Assembly: GCA_001790645.1 (NCBI GenBank)
Contig: MGDB01000140.1
Span: forward strand, 4,725-27,402
Source of the DNA: Candidatus Schekmanbacteria bacterium GWA2_38_11
GTDB lineage: Bacteria > Schekmanbacteria > GWA2-38-11
DNA length: 22,678 nucleotides
Reading direction: 5' to 3'
Made by a program: the position numbers and the translations under genes. The notes beneath the pieces are model-generated. The model saw only the letters and a list, made by a program, of their open reading frames with translations, was not told the DNA's origin and made no database searches. Positions 6,198 through 13,625 of this stretch are shown here, in pieces. Within the stretch, counting starts at the first letter, position 1. The number at the start of each line of letters is the position of its first letter.

Positions 6198-6534
6198 AGT
6201 GTTGATTCAAATATCAAAATCTAAATGGTAAAGCAAGTGTAAATGATGAAAAAGCTGTAAGCCGTAGGGCATTAAAGCCTGCCTACCGGTAGGCAGGCAA
6301 CCCTAAAGGGTTGCCCTACATTTTACAAACTTCCCAGCTTCTTTTTGACAGGCGAGACGCCTGTCCTGCTACTCTAAATTCACCGGGCGAGTCGCCGACT
6401 CGCCTCTACTGCCTGCCGGCAGTCATGCTAATCTCTACTCGCTACTTTATATCACAGCTTATAACGTTTTTGAAAATCAGAATTTATTTGGACTTTTGTG
6501 GCTGCTTGGAATACGGAATTTATTTTCTGCTATT
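6198..6534. repeat. Repeat-packed spacer with nested palindromes
   Basis: No gene. From left to right: GTAGGGC (6264-6270) and GCCCTAC (6313-6319) form an outer inverted pair. Between them lie CCTGCCTACCGGTAGGCAGG (6279-6298) and the 9-bp stem GGCAACCCT/AGGGTTGCC (6296-6315). Then come GACAGGCG/CGCCTGTC (6347-6365), followed within a few bases by CTAC; GGGCGAGTC.../GACTCGCC (6385-6404); TGCCTGCCGGCA (6410-6421); CTACTCGCTA (6437-6446); and AATTTATTTGG (6481-6491). The part from 6385 on matches 4386-4475 in order. The block ends right at the 3' end of the RND gene and may help end its transcript. Confidence 0.7.
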
Positions 6535-9500
6535 TTAAGAACCCTGTGGCTCAGATCCGGATGAAAAGAACTTAAATTTATTTTTTAAAGAGATTATTCC
6601 TTCATCCAGAATATAATAAACAACAGGAACAACAACAAGGGTTAAAACTGTAGAAGCTATGAGCCCGCCTATTATTGAAATTGCCATGGGGGCGCGGAAC
6701 TCAGAACCAGGTGCAGTACTCACTGCTACAGGAAACATACCAAGAATCATTGCTGAAGTGGTCATAAGAATCGGCCTCAGCCTTACAGGGCCTGCTGAAA
6801 GAATTGCTTCCTTTTTCTCAAATCCTCTGGACCTTAAAGTATTCGTATAATCTACAAGAAGAATTGCGTTCTTAGTAACAAGGCCCATTAGCATGATAAT
6901 TGCAAACATTATGGACATGTTAAAATGAAGCCCAACAAGGAAAATGGTTGTCAAAGCTCCTATAATTGATAATGGCAATGAAAGCATTATTGTAAAAGGA
7001 TGGACAAATGAATTGAATTGCGAAGCCAAAACCATATATATAAAGATAATAGCCAGAAATAAAGCGTTTATCATAATACCAAGGGCTTCCTGCATACGCT
7101 CTGACTGTCCGGTAAAACCAATAGTATACCCTTTAGGAAGTTTGTAATTTTTTAACTTAGCTTTAATTCCATTCACAACATCACTTAAAGGAACATTTTT
7201 TAACCTTGAGCCTATTACTACCTGTCTCTGCCTGTTTTCTCTCTTTATCTCCATCGGGCCCAGTTCCGGATCGAGTTTTGATACATCCTTGAGTGTAATC
7301 TGTTTGCCAAAAGTTGAACTCAAAGAAACATTACTTACAAGAAAAGATGAATTGCGGTCTTCCTCATTCAGCCTGACTCTTATGTCATATTCTTTATCTC
7401 CTTCACGGAATTTAGACGCCACATCTCCTGCAAGCATTATTCTCAGGCTCGGAGCAACCTGTCCCACACCTACTCCCAAATCAGCAGCCCTGAGTCTATC
7501 AAGAACAATCTGCATTTCAGGCTTCCCTTTTTTCAAGGATGAAGTCACATCTACAGTTCCGGGTATTTTCTTAACAATAGGCATTATTTCATCTGAAAGC
7601 TTGCTAAGGGTAGCAAGGTTTTCTCCTCTTATATAGAAACTTACAGGCGCCTCTACATTTTGCTCCATCTGCCTGTTAGATACAATTATATCAGCAGCAG
7701 GAATATTTTTTAACATCTCCCTGGTATCTGCCATCAGATCGTTAATATTCTTCCCGCTCTTCCTCTTTCCCTTTGGAGTTGTTTTCACATTAAGGTGAGC
7801 TAAGGTCACATCTCCGTCTGTCCCAATAGTAGTAAATATCGTTGTTACATCCGGATGTTTCTTCATAATAGTCTCAACTTTTGAAGCAACCCTTTCAGTC
7901 ATGGTGAGTGAACTACCCGGAGACATCTCTATGTCAACAAGAATCTGATCCCTGTCTTCCGCAGAGAAAAATTCAACGCCTATTAAAGAAATAAGGCTGA
8001 TACTTAAAATAAAAATCAGGACAGCGCCTCCTACAACTAACTTTCTATGGTTCAAAGCCCACTGGAGTACTGACCTGTAATTGGAATCAATGTCTTTATA
8101 AAATTTCTCTAACCTGTCTGAAAGTCTTTTAAAAAATGTCTCCTTTTTTCTTAAATGGCTCAGCGGTTTCATGAAATAAGCTGAGAGCATTGGGTCTAAC
8201 GTAAATGAGACAAGAAGAGATACCATTACTGCAAAGGCGGCTGTTAACCCAAATGACCTGAACCACATTCCAATCATGCCTGACATAAATGCTATCGGAA
8301 CAAAAACTGCAACTATGGTAAAAGTGGTCGCCATAACTGCCAGTCCAATCTCCTGCGTTCCAACTGAGGCAGCTTTTTTAGGTTCCATCCCCTCTTCCAT
8401 GTGCCTGAAAATATTTTCCCTGACAACTATGGAGTCATCTATTAAAACTCCGACTACCAATGAAAGCGCCATAAGGGTCATAATGTTTATGCTGAATCCC
8501 ATGATGTACATGAAAAAGAAAGTTGAGATCAGAGACGTTGGCAGGGCAAGGGCGCATATAACAGTACTGCGCCAGTCTCTCATAAAAAGAAAAACTATCA
8601 ATACAGCCATTATTACGCCGAGGATGATTGCCTCTCTGACATTCTTAACGTCCCGCTTAATGTCCACTGACTGGTCTTCAATTGAAAGAACCTTCAAATC
8701 TGGAGGAAGGATTTTCTTTAAACCTGTTAGGGCTTTTGATACTCTGTCCGCAACAGCCACCGTATTTGCACCGCTTTGCTTTTTAACAGAAAAGGTAACA
8801 GCATTAACCCCGTCCATCCTTGAAACAGTTCTTATATCCTTGAACCCGTCTTTTACTTCAGCTATGTCTTTTAAATAGACCGGAGCACCATCATTAACCC
8901 TTACGACTAAATTTTTTATCTGGTCAATATTGCTAAACTCTCCTTTTGTCCTTACTGTTATCTCTTCTCTCTCACGGTCTATTCTGCCGGCAGGTATGTT
9001 CATGTTTTCTTCTTTTATAAGGCTTAGGACCTTGGAGATGGAAATATTATAACCTATCAGCTTTCTCATATCTAAATTAACCTGAATCTCCCTCTCAAGT
9101 CCTCCTACCACGTTAACCTCAGCAACACCTTCAACTTGTTCCAGCGCAGGTTTAATATCATCCTCTGCAATTCTTCTTACCTCATCCGGAGGCAGGTTTG
9201 CTGAAAGACCAAACCATAAAATAGGACGTGCTGCCGGGTCCATCCTCTGGATTATTGGCTCTTCAATATCCTTTGGGAGTTTACTCTTTGCTATGTAAAC
9301 TTTTTCTCTGACTTCAACAGCAGCAAGCTTGATAGGGACTTCAAATTCAAATTCAATACTGACAACAGATCTCCCTTCTGTTGAACTTGATGAGATTTTT
9401 TTTACACCGTTGACAGAGCTGACAGCTTCTTCTATTGGCTTTGTAACCAGTGTCTCAATTTCTTCAGGACCTGCTCCTGGATACAAAGTCGTTACAGTCA

Positions 9501-9633
9501 CAAAAGGAGGGTTCACCTCAGGTGTAAGCTCAACACCTATAAAGTAGATTGAAATTACCCCCATAACCATGAGGGCGACAATAACCATGGTAGCAAAAAC
9601 AGGCCTTTTGATTGACAGGTCTGAAATATACAT
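6535..9633 (-). CDS. RND-type efflux pump inner-membrane permease (HAE1/AcrB-like)
   Basis: 1032 residues, standard for the proton-driven hydrophobe/amphiphile efflux family. It starts MYISDLSIKRPVFATM, the usual N-terminal amphipathic helix leading into TM1 (about 10-31). A first block of membrane helices (about 335-490) contains the proton-relay pair D399-D400 in GVLIDDSIVVREN, and a second block (about 850-1010) contains K921 in GLVTKNAILLVDY and T958-T959. These match the D407/D408/K940/T978 relay of E. coli AcrB. Two large periplasmic loops (about 35-330 and 555-845) form the porter domains. The pair D-D plus K places it in HAE1, not in the heavy-metal group; substrates cannot be read from sequence. 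The ATG overlaps the stop of the adaptor gene by one base (TAATG), so the two are translationally coupled. No outer-membrane TolC-type gene is in the operon. Confidence 0.95.
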   Translation of the reverse strand: MYISDLSIKRPVFATMVIVALMVMGVISIYFIGVELTPEVNPPFVTVTTLYPGAGPEEIETLVTKPIEEAVSSVNGVKKISSSSTEGRSVVSIEFEFEVPIKLAAVEVREKVYIAKSKLPKDIEEPIIQRMDPAARPILWFGLSANLPPDEVRRIAEDDIKPALEQVEGVAEVNVVGGLEREIQVNLDMRKLIGYNISISKVLSLIKEENMNIPAGRIDREREEITVRTKGEFSNIDQIKNLVVRVNDGAPVYLKDIAEVKDGFKDIRTVSRMDGVNAVTFSVKKQSGANTVAVADRVSKALTGLKKILPPDLKVLSIEDQSVDIKRDVKNVREAIILGVIMAVLIVFLFMRDWRSTVICALALPTSLISTFFFMYIMGFSINIMTLMALSLVVGVLIDDSIVVRENIFRHMEEGMEPKKAASVGTQEIGLAVMATTFTIVAVFVPIAFMSGMIGMWFRSFGLTAAFAVMVSLLVSFTLDPMLSAYFMKPLSHLRKKETFFKRLSDRLEKFYKDIDSNYRSVLQWALNHRKLVVGGAVLIFILSISLISLIGVEFFSAEDRDQILVDIEMSPGSSLTMTERVASKVETIMKKHPDVTTIFTTIGTDGDVTLAHLNVKTTPKGKRKSGKNINDLMADTREMLKNIPAADIIVSNRQMEQNVEAPVSFYIRGENLATLSKLSDEIMPIVKKIPGTVDVTSSLKKGKPEMQIVLDRLRAADLGVGVGQVAPSLRIMLAGDVASKFREGDKEYDIRVRLNEEDRNSSFLVSNVSLSSTFGKQITLKDVSKLDPELGPMEIKRENRQRQVVIGSRLKNVPLSDVVNGIKAKLKNYKLPKGYTIGFTGQSERMQEALGIMINALFLAIIFIYMVLASQFNSFVHPFTIMLSLPLSIIGALTTIFLVGLHFNMSIMFAIIMLMGLVTKNAILLVDYTNTLRSRGFEKKEAILSAGPVRLRPILMTTSAMILGMFPVAVSTAPGSEFRAPMAISIIGGLIASTVLTLVVVPVVYYILDEGIISLKNKFKFFSSGSEPQGS

Positions 9634-10799
9634 TAAATCTTTTCCTTCTTAACCTTTAAGCCGTCTTCTAAATCGTGGAGTCCGGTAATTATTACCTCTT
9701 CACCTTCTTTTAAACCATTTAAGACCTGGATATTCTTGTCATCCTGCAGTCCGATTTCAACTCTCCTCAGGTGGGAAATTCCTCCGTTAACTACAAAAGC
9801 TATGTTCTTTCCTTGTTTGGGAAGGATTGCCTCTTTAGGAATAAGCAAGGCATCCGGGACATTTTTTACTGAAAGGATAATGTTAGCAAAAAATCCTGAC
9901 TTAAGCCTGTTATCTTTATTTGGGGTTTCTATTTCTACAACAGAAGTCCTTGTAACAGTATTTAAACTTGGAGTTATATTTGAAACCTTTCCATAAAAAG
10001 TTTCATTTGGAAAGGCCGCAACAACTATTTGCGCTTCCATTCCGACTTTGATGTGTGGAAGATCAACTTCTGGTACATTTGTTGTTGCATTAACGGTTTC
10101 TATATCTTCTATTTTAAATATTGCGTTATTTTGCGAAGAAGTGGAGTTTGAAACCATATCGCCGGTATCGAAATTCTTCAGGGTTATTATTCCGCTTATG
10201 GGAGCTATTATTTTTGAATCATCTAAACGATCTTTTGCAAGATTAAGAGCAGCAGTTTGCAAACTATTTGCCTGGGCTTCTGACAGCTTCAACTGTGCCT
10301 TTGCATTATTGAATTTACTCAATGCAGTATCATATTGCTGCCTTGATACTGTCCCGTTATTAAAAAGGCTTTTCATCCTTTCTAATTCATCACGGGCAGT
10401 TTCATAATTTACTTTTGCCTGTTCTAAGGTAGCTTTCGATACTTCCAGAGTAGCCTGAGCCTGCTCTACCTGCAAGGAGAGGTCTTTGTGCTCTATAACT
10501 GCAAGAAGTTCTCCCTTTTTAACTTTGTCCCCAACATCCACATAAACCTTCTCCAGTTTCCCTGCAATTTTGGAAAAAACCTCAACGTCCGCACTCGGAT
10601 TGATTGTTCCTGTCAGCAAAAGTCTTCTTTCTATAGGTCCGCGGGCAACCTTTGAAACCTCAACCGGTATGCTGGTTTTAGGATCTCTTGCCAATGCCCC
10701 CTTTGCCTTTATAATTGAAAAAACCCTGTAAAAAACTATTAAAGAGAAAAATATTATTATAAGAATTATTGCTGTCTTGAACTTATTCTTCTGAGACAT
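9633..10799 (-). CDS. RND efflux periplasmic adaptor (membrane fusion protein)
   Basis: 388 residues. It links the inner-membrane permease to a TolC-type outer-membrane channel. An uncleaved-looking hydrophobic anchor (9-24) stands at the N-terminus; there is no lipobox Cys. The two lipoyl half-motifs are at about 77-103 (GKLEKVYVDVGDKVKKGE) and 196-217 (APISGIITLKNFDTGD). Between them is the alpha-helical hairpin (about 105-192), whose tip carries R141-x3-L145-x6-S152, the RLS motif known to dock TolC-like proteins. Beta-barrel and membrane-proximal domains follow to the C-terminus. AAGGAGAG precedes the ATG at 10799. It lies 93 bases downstream of the marR-type gene in the same orientation and overlaps the permease start by one base. 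A TolC partner must be encoded elsewhere. Confidence 0.94.
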   Translation of the reverse strand: MSQKNKFKTAIILIIIFFSLIVFYRVFSIIKAKGALARDPKTSIPVEVSKVARGPIERRLLLTGTINPSADVEVFSKIAGKLEKVYVDVGDKVKKGELLAVIEHKDLSLQVEQAQATLEVSKATLEQAKVNYETARDELERMKSLFNNGTVSRQQYDTALSKFNNAKAQLKLSEAQANSLQTAALNLAKDRLDDSKIIAPISGIITLKNFDTGDMVSNSTSSQNNAIFKIEDIETVNATTNVPEVDLPHIKVGMEAQIVVAAFPNETFYGKVSNITPSLNTVTRTSVVEIETPNKDNRLKSGFFANIILSVKNVPDALLIPKEAILPKQGKNIAFVVNGGISHLRRVEIGLQDDKNIQVLNGLKEGEEVIITGLHDLEDGLKVKKEKI

Positions 10800-10892
10800 A
10801 ATTCTCTCCTTTCAGAAGAGCTACTCGCTACTAAAATCTATCAGTCATAAGTTATAGGTTACAAGTTATAAGTTAGTTATTACCCAGGTCTT
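10800..10892. repeat. Spacer with ATAAGTTATA-type repeat
   Basis: This 93-base gap between the MarR-type gene and the adaptor gene holds CTACTCGCTACT (10821-10832) and then GTCATAAGTTATAGGTTACAAGTTATAAGTTAG (about 10844-10874 as a set of short copies). The same words occur at 6437 and at 20411-20433. The adaptor's ribosome binding site is at the left end. No separate promoter is evident. Confidence 0.5.
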
Positions 10893-11372
10893 TTAATGGG
10901 TTAATAACTCTGCTTTTGAATTTTGAACCAGATGAGAAGTCAGTCTTTCAAAAGTGCCTATCAGTAATTCCTGGTCCTCTCTTTTTAGAAGCTGTAATAT
11001 TGTAATTATTTTTTCATGCCTCTTTTTATTAAGCTCCTTGGATACCTCCTCACCCTTCTTTGTCATCCTTACCCGGACTACCCGCCTGTCATTACCATCT
11101 CTTTGCCTTTCTACATATCCGGCTTTTATCATCCTGTCTACGATTCCTGTAAGGGTGCTTAATGACAGATCAAGGTTTTCTTTAAGCCGCCCCATTGTAC
11201 AATTATTATCTCTTGATAAGTATACCAGTGTGGCGAATTGAGGTCCTGTGATATGAACGTTAGAGAAACTTGAAGGATTTTTCAGACGGATAATTCTTAC
11301 AAATTCTCCCAAAGCCTTTTCAAATCTCTTAGCGTTCTCAAGGATTTCTCTGCCGCTATTTTTACTTTTCAT
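10893..11372 (-). CDS. MarR-family transcriptional regulator
   Basis: 159 residues, normal for MarR proteins, which bind DNA as dimers and are often released by small phenolic or lipophilic ligands. Residues 10-55 supply the N-terminal dimer helices. The winged helix-turn-helix covers about 57-103: the recognition helix region LSLSTLTGIVDRMIKAGYVER is followed by the wing R91-D-G-N-D-R-R-V-V-R, which has the conserved Asp-x-x-Asp-Arg-Arg pattern. The C-terminal helices complete the dimer. It is first in line with the adaptor and permease genes, the standard arrangement for a local repressor of an efflux pump. Its own promoter overlaps a palindrome (11394-11414), so autoregulation is likely. 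AGGA lies about 10 bases before the ATG at 11372. The ligand is unknown. Confidence 0.92.
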   Translation of the reverse strand: MKSKNSGREILENAKRFEKALGEFVRIIRLKNPSSFSNVHITGPQFATLVYLSRDNNCTMGRLKENLDLSLSTLTGIVDRMIKAGYVERQRDGNDRRVVRVRMTKKGEEVSKELNKKRHEKIITILQLLKREDQELLIGTFERLTSHLVQNSKAELLTH

Positions 11373-11393
11373 TGTAAATATTTCCTATATCAA

Positions 11394-11414
11394 ATAGTTT
11401 CTAATAGAAAGTAT
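11394..11414. promoter_or_regulatory. Probable MarR operator palindrome
   Basis: A 21-base near-perfect palindrome with half-sites ATAGTTTCTA (11394-11403) and TAGAAAGTAT (11405-11414) around one central base; nine of ten pairs match. Length and A+T-rich centre suit a MarR dimer site. It overlaps most of the -10 box of the promoter reading into the MarR gene and ends 22 bases before its ATG, so bound protein would block RNA polymerase. Binding is inferred from position and symmetry only. Confidence 0.65.
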
Positions 11415-11437
11415 ATTAATTAAAAATATTTTGTCAA
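11410..11437 (-). promoter_or_regulatory. Promoter of the MarR-efflux operon
   Basis: On the minus strand a perfect -35 TTGACA (11437-11432), a 16-base A+T-rich spacer and -10 TATACT (11415-11410, five of six consensus bases) precede the MarR ATG at 11372. The expected start point lies about 30 bases before that ATG. This is the best sigma-70-type promoter in the window. Confidence 0.75.
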
Positions 11438-11467
11438 GCTGAATAGTTTTTTCAATAAGGATTAAGT

Positions 11468-11592
11468 AAACTGTAGGGGTTCAATTTATTGAACCCGTTA
11501 AAAAATGCGCAGACTTCAGATTTATCCGATTCCGATTATTTGCGGGTTTGACCTGCCGGCCGGCAGGCAGGTGAATCAAACCCCTACAGTTT
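11468..11592. repeat. Palindromic element with 14-bp terminal inverted repeats
   Basis: AAACTGTAGGGGTT (11468-11481) and its exact complement AACCCCTACAGTTT (11579-11592) bound a 125-base element. Inside, GGGTTCAA/TTGAACCC (11477-11496) makes a local hairpin at the left. At the right, GGGTTTGA (11544-11551) and TCAAACCCC (11576-11584) flank the palindrome CCTGCCGGCCGGCAGG (11553-11568). It lies in the 336-base spacer 11373-11708; apart from this element and the MarR promoter I see nothing in that spacer. It is too short to encode a transposase. Resembles a small non-autonomous (MITE-like) element, but no target-site duplication is obvious. Confidence 0.6.
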
Positions 11593-11708
11593 TGTTATGT
11601 TGTGCAGTTTGTGAGGAGAAAGACAATTAAATCTCAAACAAATTCAAATGACCTAAATTCTATGTTTATAATTATCCGGTAATTGAATTTTTGTACTTAT
11701 TTGGAATT

Positions 11709-12713
11709 TTAAATAATGAACGCTACGATTTTGAAAGCAATAGCTGCGATAACGGCTGACATAGGGATAGTGAGAATCCAGGCAATAATAATCTCTCTGG
11801 CGACTCCCCATTTTACAGCAGATAGCCTCGAAGTTGAACCAACTCCCATAATTGCTCCTGTAATGGTGTGAGTTGTACTTACGGGAATACCAAATACTGC
11901 TGTACCGATAAGGGTTGTGGCACCAGATAATTCGGCACAGAATCCTCCAACAGGCCTCAATTTTGTGATTTTGTGACCCATGGTTTTTACTATTCGCCAG
12001 CCACCTGCCAGTGTCCCAAGGGCTATTGCAATATGGCAAGTTATTATTACCCAAAATGGAACATAGAATTCTTTTCCCAGATACCCAGTTGTAAATAGAA
12101 GGATTGTTATAATTCCCATGGTTTTTTGTGCATCGTTTGTTCCGTGTCCCAGGCTGTAGCAGGCAGCTGAGAAAAGCTGAAGTTTGCGAAACCAGCGGTC
12201 AACTTTTGACGGCATGGAATTTTTAAAAAGCCATGAAACTATCAGCATATTCAAAAAACCGAGAAGAAGCCCTACAATAGGGGAAATGAAAATAAAAAGT
12301 GTAACCTTGTAAAGACCTGCGGGAATCAGGCTTCCTGTCCCCGCACTTGCAATCGCTGACCCTGCAAGGCCACCTATAAGGGCATGAGAGGAGCTTGACG
12401 GTATGCCGTAGTACCAGGTTATCAGGTCCCAGGCTATTGCACCTATAAGAGTTGATAATATCAAATACTCATTTACTATTTCAGGCTTTATTACCCCTTT
12501 GCCTATGGTTTTTGCTACGCTGACGCCAAAACCAAAGGCTGCAACAAAATTAAAAAATGCTGCCCATGCTACCGCTAATTTTGGTGAAAGAACTCTTGTT
12601 GAAACAACAGTGGCAATTGAGTTTGCCGAATCATGGAAGCCATTAATAAAATCAAAAATAAGGGCTACTATGATAATGAATACAACTAAAAACATAAATA
12701 GTGTTTCTTCCAA
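11709..12713 (-). CDS. pit: PiT-family inorganic phosphate transporter
   Basis: 334 residues, about ten hydrophobic segments. Cation-coupled low-affinity phosphate (or metal-phosphate) uptake across the inner membrane. The family's internal duplication is plain: GFHDSANSIAT (25-35) is matched by GHGTNDAQKTMG (189-200), and IPSSSSHALIGG (104-115) by IPVSTTHTITGAIMG (277-290). The annotated start is a TTG at 12713 without a good ribosome binding site. An ATG six codons further in (residue 7), just before the first membrane helix, is an equally good start. A DUF47 gene lies upstream in the same orientation, the common pairing for this family; the 207-base gap between them is filled with repeats. 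Confidence 0.94.
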   Translation of the reverse strand: MEETLFMFLVVFIIIVALIFDFINGFHDSANSIATVVSTRVLSPKLAVAWAAFFNFVAAFGFGVSVAKTIGKGVIKPEIVNEYLILSTLIGAIAWDLITWYYGIPSSSSHALIGGLAGSAIASAGTGSLIPAGLYKVTLFIFISPIVGLLLGFLNMLIVSWLFKNSMPSKVDRWFRKLQLFSAACYSLGHGTNDAQKTMGIITILLFTTGYLGKEFYVPFWVIITCHIAIALGTLAGGWRIVKTMGHKITKLRPVGGFCAELSGATTLIGTAVFGIPVSTTHTITGAIMGVGSTSRLSAVKWGVAREIIIAWILTIPMSAVIAAIAFKIVAFII

Positions 12714-12920
12714 AGATTTGCTAAAAATAATACCTGGAGTCGAAAATTTAAAAATCCACCCAACCCCCCTTTAAAAAAGGGGGGCAAGGGGGGATTTGAT
12801 TTCCACTTGACACCTTGAATCCTTGACCCCTTGAATCCTTCCAACTTATTATTAAACTCTGTATTAGAAAAATTGTACTGGCAGGTTTGAATAAAACTTT
12901 TTTTGAGAGAGAAACATTGG
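12714..12920. repeat. Repeats inserted between DUF47 gene and pit
   Basis: Two elements occupy the gap. At 12752-12796 is a C/G-tract palindrome centred on CCCCCCTTTAAAAAAGGGGGG (12764-12784), followed by CAAGGGGGGATTT. At about 12806-12842 is a tandem array of CCTTGAATCCTTGAC-like words. The first resembles the pair at 4266-4355. Such elements usually lie outside operons, so their position here suggests insertion between two genes that are normally adjacent. Confidence 0.65.
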
Positions 12921-13541
12921 TCAGGCATTCTTCAGCACTACCCCTTCGATTACATTTGCAACATCCTCACAGCGGTCTATCGCTGTTTCCAGATTTTCAT
13001 ATATCTCTTTCAGCTTGATTACTTCTATCGGGTCAGTACCGTCTTCAAATAATTTTGCCACTGCATCCCTGAGGATTACATCCCCCTTATTCTCAAGGGT
13101 ATTTATTTCAATACAGTATTTAAGTATTGCCTCAGGTTTCTTTATGTTACGCAGCTCGCAGATTGCCTTGTCCATCTCCTCTATAGATTTCATCAGAACT
13201 TCCATTAACGAATGTGCCTCTTTGGTAGGGGTTTTTACTTTGTAGAGAAACATCCTTGATGAAACTGCTTCAATAAAGTCAAGAACGTCATCCATTTTGC
13301 TTATCAGCGCATAGATGTCTTCTCTATCGAGTGGAGTAATAAAGGTGTGGTTTAGCTTTTTTACAGTTTCATGGGTGATTTTGTCACCTTCATGCTCTAT
13401 CTCTTTTATCTTTTTACCTTTTTCTTCAACGTTTGTATAGTTGTTTAATAAATCTCTTAAAAGCATGGCTCCTACAAGAACATTCTTGGAGCTTTTCTCA
13501 AACATATCATAGAACTTTTCTTCTTTTGGGAAAAATTTCAC
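12921..13541 (-). CDS. DUF47 family protein (PhoU-like partner of PiT)
   Basis: 206 residues, all-helical, the normal length for DUF47 (a PhoU-like family). Two ExxxD motifs, E49-HEG-D53 and E150-NKG-D154, sit at equivalent places in two helical repeats and correspond to the metal-binding motifs of PhoU proteins. The C-terminal NLETAIDRCEDVANVIE block (183-199) is typical. The family is thought to modulate the adjacent phosphate transporter; in bacteria direct evidence is limited. The start is GTG at 13541, supported by GGAGGT eight to nine bases upstream. It precedes pit in the same orientation. Cytoplasmic, no signal or membrane segment. Confidence 0.92.
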   Translation of the reverse strand: MKFFPKEEKFYDMFEKSSKNVLVGAMLLRDLLNNYTNVEEKGKKIKEIEHEGDKITHETVKKLNHTFITPLDREDIYALISKMDDVLDFIEAVSSRMFLYKVKTPTKEAHSLMEVLMKSIEEMDKAICELRNIKKPEAILKYCIEINTLENKGDVILRDAVAKLFEDGTDPIEVIKLKEIYENLETAIDRCEDVANVIEGVVLKNA

Positions 13542-13625
13542 AGCAAAAAGACCTCCGCAGAAGAAATAATTGTTATATTTTTCTGAATATCAAATAAAAG
13601 AAGGGGTTCTGTGGAATAACTGAGA

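Noticed and set aside
8276..8878. 200-codon plus-strand frame
   Set aside because: Antisense to the RND permease membrane-helix region; no ribosome binding site or family match.
11653..12054. 133-codon minus frame
   Set aside because: Lies in another frame of the pit gene, which has full PiT motifs; composition is that of a shadow frame.
12686..12928. 80-codon minus frame with NPPLPPFFKGGLGGF
   Set aside because: Again the C/G-tract palindrome (12752-12796) read as protein; no ribosome binding site and it overlaps the pit start.
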